Shown here: positions 1-5,571 of the stretch, piece by piece | How the letters are laid out: every line of letters begins with the position of its first letter | Numbering within the stretch: position 1 is the first letter of the stretch | Source of the DNA: Kineosphaera sp039812485 | GTDB lineage: Bacteria > Actinomycetota > Actinomycetes > Actinomycetales > Dermatophilaceae | Length of the DNA: 6,334 nt | Assembly (NCBI GenBank): GCA_039812485.1 | Contig: JBDIAP010000198.1 | Location: 1-6,334, forward strand | Direction of reading: 5' to 3' | Made by a program: the position numbers and the translations under genes | Notes under the pieces: model-generated | The model's input: only the letters and a program-made list of their open reading frames with translations | Databases searched by the model: none | What the model was told of the DNA's origin: nothing

Positions 1-395
1 CTAGGTCGCGGGCGCGCGGTCGGGACAGGTGCGGCGCTTCCCGCTGGGCATGGCCGACCTCGACGGTCGCTGATATCCCGTGTCGATGCAGCCGCAATCC
101 GAACGACCGGCGCGACTGGATGTCGCGGTCGTGTCCGCCGGCCGGGTGGGCGCCGTGCTCGGCGAGTGCGCGTGGGTGCGCAATGTCCGCGCCGCCGACG
201 GGCGTGCCGTGCTCGCCCGCGGCCGACGCCGGCCGGTGCGGCTCGTCGAGGTGCCGGCGGGGCAGCGCGCCGATCCTCGCTCGCTACATGCAGCGGGTGC
301 CCGGCTGTCGGCCGCACATCCCGGTGCCGCCCGGCTCGCCGCCGGCGGACGTCGCGGCGGTCGCCGCCCGCTACCCGACCTTCGAGGTGCTGTAG
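1..395 (+). pseudogene. Decayed DUF385 / deazaflavin-dependent nitroreductase-family gene (5' end outside window)
   Basis: Pieces of one protein family can be read in order on the plus strand but not in one open frame. Frame 2 gives a segment ending RSGQVRRFPLGMADLDGR (17-70), then an in-frame TGA at 71-73, then YPVSM (74-88). It resumes with LGECAWVRNVRAADGRAVL and RRPVRLVEVPAGQR (158-271). The reading then moves to frame 0 for APILARYMQRVPG and RPHIPVPP, ending RYPTFEVL at the TAG 393-395. I recognise this order (RSGQ-R-PLGM-D, SM-LGE, WVRN-RAA-GRA, RAPIL-Y, RPHIPV) as the small F420/quinone-reductase-like DUF385 family, from memory and not from a search. Damage: TAG at 2-4, TGA at 71-73, about 69 extra bases between the SM and LGE motifs, and a frame change near 272 that fits loss of one CG pair from a CGCGCG run. 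The gene is probably non-functional. A short product starting at GTG 80 is possible but would lack the N-terminal half and hit the frame change. Confidence 0.72.
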
Positions 396-868
396 GCCCG
401 GGCCGCGGCCTCGGGGTCGAGCCCGGCGAGCAGGGTGCCGAGCACGCGGTCGAGGTCGGCCAGGTCGATGGCGTCGAGCCGGTCGACGAAGAGCTCCCGC
501 ACGAGGCGCACGTGCGCCGGCGCGGCCGCCTCGATCGCCGCGCGCCCGCCGGGCGTCAGCAGCACGAGGGCGCCGCGGCCGTCGTCGGGGCACTCGGCGC
601 GCTCGACGAGGCCGCGCTTCTCCATGCGGGTGAGGTGGTGGGAGAGTCGGCTGCGCTCCCACTGCAGGCCCTTGGCGAGGTCGCTGACCCGGATGCGCTC
701 GGAGGCGGTGTCGGTGAGCAGCACAAGCACCTCGAAGTCGGGCAGCGAGAGCCCGGTATCGGCGTGCATCTGGCGCGCGAGGGCGGCGTTGAGCTGGATG
801 TTGACCGTGAGCCAGGCCCGCCAGACCCGCTGCTGCTGCTCGTCGAGCCAGGGCGCGTCGTTCGTCAT
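371..868 (-). CDS. MarR-family winged-helix transcriptional regulator
   Basis: The 165-residue length is normal for MarR proteins, which act as cytoplasmic dimers and usually repress their own gene and a neighbour until a small ligand or oxidant is sensed. Helical dimerisation segments lie at about residues 8-38 and 115-150. The winged-helix domain is at about 45-112: the helix-turn-helix reads VSDLAKGLQW then ERSRLSHHLTRMEKRGLV (71-88), followed by the wing DDGRGALVLLTPGGR (95-109) with the D-x-R pattern typical of the family. I chose the ATG at 868 because the MarR fold starts right after it (MTNDAPWLDEQQQRVW) and a -10 element sits 7 bases upstream. An in-frame ATG at 931 would put the start beyond the palindrome and is less likely. 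The gene is divergent from the P450 and its stop lies inside the 3' end of the decayed DUF385 gene. The ligand is unknown. Confidence 0.93.
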   Translation of the reverse strand: MTNDAPWLDEQQQRVWRAWLTVNIQLNAALARQMHADTGLSLPDFEVLVLLTDTASERIRVSDLAKGLQWERSRLSHHLTRMEKRGLVERAECPDDGRGALVLLTPGGRAAIEAAAPAHVRLVRELFVDRLDAIDLADLDRVLGTLLAGLDPEAAARAYSTSKVG

Positions 869-882
869 GAACCCCAGTCTAA
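869..882 (-). promoter_or_regulatory. Candidate leaderless promoter of the marR-like gene
   Basis: On the minus strand TTAGACT (882-876) matches the TANNNT -10 pattern and is followed by 7 bases and the ATG at 868. Transcription would therefore begin at or within a base or two of the start codon. There is no convincing Shine-Dalgarno, only GGGG. The palindrome at 889-906 would cover the spacer/-35 side of this promoter, which fits autorepression. No clear -35 hexamer is seen. Confidence 0.5.
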
Positions 883-888
883 GCCATC

Positions 889-906
889 TGCGTGATGCAT
901 CATGCA
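889..906. promoter_or_regulatory. 18-bp near-perfect palindrome, candidate MarR operator
   Basis: TGCGTGATGCATCATGCA equals its reverse complement at 16 of 18 positions, with a perfect 10-bp core TGATGCATCA at 893-902. It is centred between the divergent marR-like gene (start 868) and the P450 gene (start 975). MarR dimers typically bind pseudo-palindromes of about 16-20 bp in this kind of divergent spacer. Assigning it to this MarR protein is inference from size, symmetry and position. Confidence 0.68.
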
Positions 907-944
907 CCGTTGCCCGCTGACGCGGGCGCACCCACGTCGCGGCC

Positions 945-974
945 TAGTCTGGCGGCAGCACGAGTGGAGGAACG
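945..974 (+). promoter_or_regulatory. Candidate -10 element and ribosome binding site of the P450 gene
   Basis: TAGTCT (945-950) fits a TANNNT -10 element, giving a transcript start near 957 and an untranslated leader of roughly 18 bases. GGAGG at 966-970 is a strong Shine-Dalgarno, 4 bases before the ATG at 975, and fixes that start. No good -35 is visible. The palindrome lies about 38 bp upstream of the -10, so it could act just upstream of polymerase contacts. Confidence 0.5.
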
Positions 975-2195
975 ATGTCCGATCAGCTGCCATGTCCCGT
1001 GCCGCACGGCACGCGCCGCACGTCCCGCGGCGACGACTCGGCCCGGCCGGCGGTCGAGCTCATCGACGGCACGTGGCACGTGCGTTCCCACGACGCGGTG
1101 CGGCAGGCGCTGCGCAGCGGCGCGGTGACCCAGGCCGGGTTCGCCGTCGACACCGCGCGCCGGCACCGGCCGCACTCGCGGCCGCCGGTGCTCTTCGCCG
1201 ACGGCGAGGAGCACCGCGCCCAGCGGCGGGCCATCGCGCGCTACTTCGCGCCGGTCACGGTCGACCGGCGCTACCGCGACCTCATGCAGGAACGCGCCGA
1301 CGCGCTCGTCGCCGACATCGCCCGCCGCGGGCGAGTGGAGTTGTCGGCGGTCACCATGCGGTATGCCGTCGACGTCGCCTCGCGGGTCGTCGGGCTCACC
1401 AACTCCGACACCGACGCCATGGCCCGGCGGCTGTCGCGGTTCTTCGAGCTGACGCCCCCCGAGTCCCAGCCCGCGAGCCGCTTCGCGAAGGTCGTCGCCG
1501 TGCTGCGCGGCGCGCGGCTCGTGACGCCGCTCATGCGATTCCAGCGCCTCGACGTGGCCCCGGCCGTCGCGGCCCGGCGCGAGCAGCCGGGCGAAGACGT
1601 CATCTCCCACCTGCTCGCCTCCGGCTACAGCGACGAGGAGATCCTGCTGGAGTGCGTCACCTACGGCGCGGCCGGCATGGTGACGACACGCGAATTCATC
1701 GCGATGGCGACCTGGCACCTGCTCGACGACGAGGCGACCCGCGCCGCCTACCTGGGCGGCGAGGAGCCCGAGCGCTACCGCATCCTCGCCGAGATCCTGC
1801 GCCTGGAGCCGGTCGTCGGACACCTCTACCGGCGCACGACCGAGCCGTTGACCTTGCCGACACCCACCGGCGAGACGACGATCGGCGCCGGGGAGCGGCT
1901 CGACCTCTACCTGCGCGCAGCCAACGCCGACGAGGACGCGGTCGGCCCCGACCCCCTGTCGCTGTGCCCGGGCCGCGAGGTCGCGCCGGGCGTGCGCGCC
2001 GAGGCGATGTCGTTCGGCGACGGCGCCCACCGCTGCCCCGGCAACGCCTTGGCGATCCAGGAGTCCGACATCTTCCTCACTCGGCTGCTGGCGCTCCCGC
2101 TGCGGCTCGTGTCGACGCCGCGCATCGAATGGGACGAGCTCATCAGCGGTTATGCCGTGCGCGACCTCGTCTTGGAGGTCACGCCGGGCGCGTGA
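975..2195 (+). CDS. Cytochrome P450 (soluble bacterial type)
   Basis: A 406-residue soluble haem monooxygenase, normal for bacterial class I P450s; it has no membrane anchor. Visible landmarks: C-helix region LFADGEEHRAQRRAIARYF (73-91) with H80 and R84; I-helix TYGAAGMVTTREF (229-241) with A233-G234 and T237-T238; ExxR at E273-R276 (EILR); haem-binding loop FGDGAHRCPG (347-356) with the iron-ligating Cys at C354. Just upstream, the family-like stretch PDPLSLCPGREV (325-336) adds a second Cys, C331. The usual acidic residue of the I-helix (A/G)-G-x-(D/E)-T-T motif is V236 here. The start at ATG 975 is supported by GGAGG four bases upstream. No ferredoxin or ferredoxin reductase gene lies in the window, so redox partners must come from elsewhere. 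Divergence from a MarR gene suggests ligand-induced expression. The substrate cannot be inferred, and I cannot assign a CYP family. Confidence 0.96.
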   Translation: MSDQLPCPVPHGTRRTSRGDDSARPAVELIDGTWHVRSHDAVRQALRSGAVTQAGFAVDTARRHRPHSRPPVLFADGEEHRAQRRAIARYFAPVTVDRRYRDLMQERADALVADIARRGRVELSAVTMRYAVDVASRVVGLTNSDTDAMARRLSRFFELTPPESQPASRFAKVVAVLRGARLVTPLMRFQRLDVAPAVAARREQPGEDVISHLLASGYSDEEILLECVTYGAAGMVTTREFIAMATWHLLDDEATRAAYLGGEEPERYRILAEILRLEPVVGHLYRRTTEPLTLPTPTGETTIGAGERLDLYLRAANADEDAVGPDPLSLCPGREVAPGVRAEAMSFGDGAHRCPGNALAIQESDIFLTRLLALPLRLVSTPRIEWDELISGYAVRDLVLEVTPGA

Positions 2196-2200
2196 CGTCG

Positions 2201-2369
2201 GCATCGGCTGGGCAGGTCGGCATCGGCGGGCGCGTCCGCACCAGCACGGCACGTCCGCACCAGCACGGCACACCCGCACCGACACGGCAGGTCCGCACCG
2301 ACACGGCAAGTCCGCACCAGCACGGCAGGTCCGCACAGCACGGCACGTCCGCATCAGCACGGCGCGCCC
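2201..2369. repeat. Tandem array of nine ~19-bp direct repeats
   Basis: Starting 6 bp after the P450 stop, a 19-bp unit of consensus GCACCAGCACGGCASGTCC is repeated head to tail. Copies lie at 2201-2219, 2220-2237, 2238-2256, 2257-2275, 2276-2294, 2295-2313, 2314-2332, 2333-2350 and 2351-2369. The first two are degenerate. Copies 2 and 8 are 18 bp through a one-base loss. There are no spacers between copies. The unit length is not a multiple of three and no conserved protein is encoded, so this is non-coding. It could be a slippage-generated minisatellite or an array of protein-binding sites; the sequence does not say which. Confidence 0.88.
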
Positions 2370-2385
2370 CGCGCTCACGGCCCGG

Positions 2386-2443
2386 CGGAGCCCCCGTCCG
2401 ACGCCGAAACCTCCGCCCGGGACGGTGCTGTCGCCGGGCTCCG
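2386..2443. other. Nested stem-loop in the intergenic region
   Basis: CGGAGCCC (2386-2393) is the exact reverse complement of GGGCTCCG (2436-2443). Immediately inside it, CCGTCC (2394-2399) pairs with GGACGG (2420-2425), leaving a 20-base loop and a 10-base bulge on the right arm. It could end P450 transcription, but no T-run follows, so it is not a standard intrinsic terminator. Its last three bases coincide with the outer edge of the large inverted repeat that follows. Confidence 0.4.
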
Positions 2444-2577
2444 TGGAGGCAGAGGCCACAACGTCGTACATCAACCCATGGTTGAGGTCCGATCCGGCGC
2501 AGTGACCTGCGGCTTTGCAGCGCCCTGGGGGGTCGACCAGTGGTTGACGTACGACGTTAGGGCCTCTGGCTCGGCGG
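2441..2577. repeat. Long inverted repeat, possible small palindromic/MITE-like element
   Basis: The left arm 2441-2476 and right arm 2542-2577 are reverse complements at about 30 of 36 positions. The best parts are CAGAGGCC (2450-2457) against GGCCTCTG (2561-2568), and AACGTCGTACATCAACC (2460-2476) against the complement of 2542-2558 (16 of 17). The centre (2477-2541) contains smaller hairpins touching each inner end: TCAACC-CAT-GGTTGA (2471-2485) and GTCGACC-AGT-GGTTGAC (2532-2548). Resemblance of the two halves therefore continues inward with gaps. The arms are richer in A/T than the surrounding genes. No transposase or clear target-site duplication is seen. Alternatives are a bidirectional terminator, a REP/BIME-type element, or remnants of the ends of a lost insertion sequence. 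Confidence 0.7.
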
Positions 2578-2684
2578 CGACTCGCGCCGCCTCCTCGCGA
2601 AAGCCCCGTTGCGCGCCACGGAGGGACCGTCCTCGAGCCGGGCGTGCGTTTCCGGGGGCCCGAGTCGCCCGATGTGAGCCGGGT

Positions 2685-2696
2685 TACGCTGGTCGG
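2685..2696 (+). promoter_or_regulatory. Candidate leaderless promoter of the ABC transporter operon
   Basis: TACGCT (2685-2690) matches TANNNT and is followed by exactly six bases (GGTCGG) and then the in-frame GTG at 2697. This is the spacing expected when transcription starts on the first base of the start codon. No recognisable -35 lies 16-18 bp upstream. I see no gene in the 107 bp between the long inverted repeat and this site. Confidence 0.48.
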
Positions 2697-3785
2697 GTGC
2701 CAAGGGGACAGCACGCGAGCGGGGCCGTGAGCGCGGGGGCGCCATCGGAGACCGTCGTGCAGACATCAGCTCTGACCATGGATTTCGGGCGCGTCGTCGC
2801 GCTGCGGGATCTCGACGTGACCATCGGGGAGGGGGTCACCGGGCTCGTCGGCGCCAACGGCGCCGGCAAGTCGACACTCATCAAGATCCTGCTGGGTCTG
2901 CTCAAACCGAGCGCGGGCGGCGCCCGGGTGCTCGGTTTCGACATCGCGACACAGTCCGACCAGATCCGCCGGCTCACCGGCTACATGCCCGAGAACGACT
3001 GCCTCCCACCCGATGTCAGCGCCAGCGACTTCGTCGTGCACCTCGGGCGGATGTCGGGGCTGCCGGCGACCGTGGCCCGGGAACGGGCGGCCGACGTGCT
3101 GCGGCACGTGGGCCTGGCCGAGGAGCGCTACCGGCCGATGGGCGGCTACTCGACGGGCATGAAGCAGCGGGCCAAGCTCGCTCAGGCGCTCGTGCACGAC
3201 CCGCGACTGGTGTTCCTCGACGAGCCGACCAACGGCCTGGACCCGGCCGCCCGCGACGACATGCTGCACCTCGTGCGCCGCATCGGCCACGACTTCGGCA
3301 TCGCGGTCGTCGTCACCTCCCACCTGCTCGGCGAGCTCGAACGCGTCAGCGACCACGTCGTCGTGCTCGACGGCGGCACGCTGCTGCGCAGCTCGGCGAC
3401 GAGCGAGTTCCTCGAGGGCACCGGCGCGCTGCTCGTCGAAGTGCTCGGGGGCGAGACCGACCGCGACCGCATGGGCCGGGCGCTGTCGGCCGCGGGCCTG
3501 ACCTGTCGCCCCGTCGGCCCGATGGTGCGCATCGAGCCGCCGCCGGAGGGCCTGCCCGTGCACGACGTCGTGCGCGACGCCGCCGCCGACCTGGGCGTCG
3601 GGCTCGTGCGGGTGCAGGCCGACCACCGGCGTCTCGAGGACGTCTTCGCCGGGCCCGGCGCCGCGACCGCGGGACCCGTCGACCTGCGCGACGACTCGAT
3701 CCGCGACCCACTCGCCGACCCGGTGCACGAACCGCCCGCCGAACCGCCCACCGACTCGCCGACCGACACTGTGAGGGCCCGATGA
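2697..3785 (+). CDS. ABC transporter ATP-binding protein (first module)
   Basis: Cytoplasmic nucleotide-binding subunit of an ABC-2/DrrA-like exporter, 362 residues from GTG 2697. Walker A is GANGAGKST (52-60). The Q-loop position reads GYMPEND, with E99 instead of Gln. The signature is YSTGMKQR (151-158) in place of LSGGQ, Walker B is LVFLDEP (171-177) with D175-E176, the D-loop is NGLD (179-182), and the switch His is H209 (TSHLL). A regulatory-type C-terminal region (about 240-318) is followed by an acidic, proline-rich tail (about 327-362) that the second ATPase lacks. GTG 2697 is favoured by the -10 six bases upstream. GTG 2757 (342 residues, GGAGA five bases upstream, still before the ATPase domain) is a real alternative, and GTG 2727 is also in frame. 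The stop overlaps the next ATG by 4 bp, so it should be cotranslated with the permease at 3782. Substrate unknown. Confidence 0.93.
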   Translation: MPRGQHASGAVSAGAPSETVVQTSALTMDFGRVVALRDLDVTIGEGVTGLVGANGAGKSTLIKILLGLLKPSAGGARVLGFDIATQSDQIRRLTGYMPENDCLPPDVSASDFVVHLGRMSGLPATVARERAADVLRHVGLAEERYRPMGGYSTGMKQRAKLAQALVHDPRLVFLDEPTNGLDPAARDDMLHLVRRIGHDFGIAVVVTSHLLGELERVSDHVVVLDGGTLLRSSATSEFLEGTGALLVEVLGGETDRDRMGRALSAAGLTCRPVGPMVRIEPPPEGLPVHDVVRDAAADLGVGLVRVQADHRRLEDVFAGPGAATAGPVDLRDDSIRDPLADPVHEPPAEPPTDSPTDTVRAR

Positions 3786-4660
3786 GCACCCAGAGCGTCA
3801 TCCACGACCTCGGCTACCGCGGCTACGACGGGCCGCGCCTCGGGGTGCCGGCGATCGCGCGGTCGCTCTACGCCTCGGGGCTGCGGCACGCCTACGGGCT
3901 GGGCCGCTCGGGGCGTTCGAAGGTGCTGCCGTTCACGCTGCTCGCGTTCGCGCTCGTGCCGGCCGCCGTCATGGTCGGCATCATGGCGATGGTGCCGGGC
4001 TTCGAGCTGCCGGTCGGCTACGCCAACTACCCCACCGACACGGTGAGCCTGCTCATCAGCGTCTTCGCCGCGGCTCAGGCCACGGTGCTCTTCTCCCGCG
4101 ACCTGCAGCACGGGTCGATCGTGCTCTATCTGGCCCGGCCGCTGAGCTCGACGCTCTTCGCCGTCGTCCGGTGGCTCTCGCTGACGAGCGCGATCGCGAT
4201 CTTCACCCTCAGCCCGGTGCTCCTGCTGTATGTCGGCGGCCTGCTGACCCGCAAGGACCTCGCGACGCACTCGGCGGCGTTCGCCAAGGCCGCGCTCGCG
4301 ATCCTGCTGCTGTCGGCGATGCTCGCCGCGATCACGGGCGTCATCAGCTCGACCTCGACGCGCCGCGGGCTCGCCGTGGTCATCTCGATCGCCGTGCTCG
4401 TCGTCGGCGGCGGCGTCGTCGACATCCTGCGGTTGCTCGCCGCCGACCGCGGCTCGGACACGGTCGCCCAGCTCGTGGGGCTCGCGTCGCCCTACTCCCT
4501 CTACGGCGGGGTGGCGCATCTGCTCGACTCGGGCGTGGCGATCGGGGTGCCGCCCGAGGGGGTGGGCGTCTCGCTCGCCTACGTCGCTGTGGCGGTCGCG
4601 ATCCCGGTGCTCGGGCTGGTTTTCCTCGTCCGCCGCTTCGCGAAGGTGGCCTCCCGATGA
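3782..4660 (+). CDS. ABC-2 type permease, first module
   Basis: A 292-residue membrane subunit expected to pair with the ATPase encoded just upstream. A hydrophilic N-terminus carries IHDLGYRGYDGPRLG (7-21). Six hydrophobic segments follow at about 49-71, 87-104, 128-152, 168-190, 195-217 and 262-284, the usual ABC-2 topology. The cytoplasmic-loop motif DLQHGSIVLYLARP (107-120) is shared in form with the second permease (DDGSIVYLLAKP). The C-terminus is short and basic (RRFAKVASR). The start ATG 3782 lies in an ATGA overlap with the preceding stop, with GAGGG (3773-3777) as the ribosome binding site. The downstream ATPase again starts within the stop (ATGA at 4657). The transported substrate is not deducible; lipid, peptide or drug export are all possible for this family. 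Confidence 0.92.
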   Translation: MSTQSVIHDLGYRGYDGPRLGVPAIARSLYASGLRHAYGLGRSGRSKVLPFTLLAFALVPAAVMVGIMAMVPGFELPVGYANYPTDTVSLLISVFAAAQATVLFSRDLQHGSIVLYLARPLSSTLFAVVRWLSLTSAIAIFTLSPVLLLYVGGLLTRKDLATHSAAFAKAALAILLLSAMLAAITGVISSTSTRRGLAVVISIAVLVVGGGVVDILRLLAADRGSDTVAQLVGLASPYSLYGGVAHLLDSGVAIGVPPEGVGVSLAYVAVAVAIPVLGLVFLVRRFAKVASR

Positions 4661-5571
4661 GCGCGCTCGTGCTCGACCGCACGTCGCGGTGGTTCGGCAA
4701 CGTCGTCGCCGTCAACGACGTGTCGATGACGATCGGCCCCGGCGTCACCGGCCTGCTCGGCCCCAACGGCGCCGGCAAGACGACGCTGCTCGGCATGATG
4801 AGCGGTTTCCTGCCGCCCAGCTCGGGCACCGTGCGGCTCGATGGCGTGCCGGTCTGGCGCAACACGGCGGTCTACAGCGACATCGGGCTCGTGCCCGAGC
4901 GCGAGATCAGCTTCGGCTACCTCACCGGGCGGGCGTTCGTGCTGGCCAACGCCCAGCTGCAGAAGCTGCCCGACCCCGGCGCGGCGACCAACCGCGCGCT
5001 GGAGACCGTCGAGATGGTCGAGCCCGCCGACCGCAAGATCGGCACCTACTCCAAGGGCATGCGGCAGCGCATCAAGCTCGCCGCGGCGCTCGTGCACGAC
5101 CCCGGTGTGCTGCTGCTCGACGAGCCCTTCAACGGCGTCGATCCTCGCCAGCGGGCCCACCTCATGCGGCTACTGCGGCGCATGGGCGAACAGGGACGCA
5201 CGGTGCTCTTCAGCTCACACATCCTCGAGGAGGTCGAGCAGCTCGCCCGGCACATCGAGGTGCTCGTCGCGGGCCGGCACGCGGCCTCGGGCGACTTCAC
5301 CGCGATCCGGCGGCTCATGACCGACAGGCCAGTGCACTACGTCGTGACCTCCAGCGACGATCGGCGCCTCGCGGCGCTGCTCGTCGGCCTGGAGAGTGTG
5401 CGGGGCGTCTCGATCGCGCCGCGCGGCGTGCTCGAAGTGCAGGTCAGCGACCTCGGGGCCTTCGCCGACGGGTTGCCCAGCCTGGCTCGGGCGGCCGGCA
5501 TCACGATCCGCGAGCTCGTGCCGACCGACGAATCGCTCGAATCCGTCTTCGCCTACCTGGTGGCCTCATGA
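4657..5571 (+). CDS. ABC transporter ATP-binding protein (second module)
   Basis: A 304-residue nucleotide-binding subunit. Walker A is GPNGAGKTT (35-43). The Q-loop region is IGLVPERE with E81 at the Gln position. The signature is YSKGMRQR (131-138), Walker B is VLLLDEP (151-157) with D155-E156, the D-loop is NGVDP (159-163), and the switch His is H188 (FSSHIL). A C-terminal domain of about 90 residues ends FAYLVAS. It has the same unusual Q-loop Glu and Tyr-Ser-x-Gly-Met signature as the first ATPase, so the two are probably paralogues, although it lacks the acidic tail. The start ATG 4657 overlaps the upstream stop by 4 bp, with only a weak Shine-Dalgarno (AAGG) upstream, so translational coupling is likely. 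The stop overlaps the ATG of the next permease gene. It presumably energises that permease; a mixed complex with the first module is also possible. Confidence 0.94.
   Translation: MSALVLDRTSRWFGNVVAVNDVSMTIGPGVTGLLGPNGAGKTTLLGMMSGFLPPSSGTVRLDGVPVWRNTAVYSDIGLVPEREISFGYLTGRAFVLANAQLQKLPDPGAATNRALETVEMVEPADRKIGTYSKGMRQRIKLAAALVHDPGVLLLDEPFNGVDPRQRAHLMRLLRRMGEQGRTVLFSSHILEEVEQLARHIEVLVAGRHAASGDFTAIRRLMTDRPVHYVVTSSDDRRLAALLVGLESVRGVSIAPRGVLEVQVSDLGAFADGLPSLARAAGITIRELVPTDESLESVFAYLVAS

Noticed and set aside
80..895. A 271-residue plus-strand protein spanning the pseudogene and the antisense of the MarR gene
   Set aside because: Only its first part (to about 271) resembles a family; past the frame change it is a shadow of the MarR gene.
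2201..2369. CRISPR-like array
   Set aside because: The repeats are 19 bp and directly adjacent with no unique spacers, and no cas genes are present.
902..2485. Plus-strand open frame of about 527 codons overlapping the P450
   Set aside because: It is Arg/Ala-rich with no domain, out of frame with the P450, and only open because of high GC.
2620..2634. GAGGGACCGTCCTC symmetry upstream of the ABC operon as an operator
   Set aside because: It is a short, bulged match of the kind expected by chance in this composition, and no regulator gene is adjacent to the operon.
2478..2696. N-terminal extension of the first ATPase back to ATG 2478
   Set aside because: This stretch includes the right arm of the inverted repeat, has atypical codons and no family similarity. 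Better start signals exist at 2697 and 2757.
900..2714. Long minus-strand open frame of about 600 codons opposite the P450
   Set aside because: It lies antisense to a P450 with all its motifs, runs through the tandem repeats and inverted repeat, and has the Arg/Gly/Ala-rich composition of a GC-rich shadow frame.
3182..4519. Minus-strand open frame of about 445 codons across ATPase 1 and permease 1
   Set aside because: It is opposite two well-supported genes, with low-complexity Arg/Glu/His/Gly-rich sequence and no recognisable motif.
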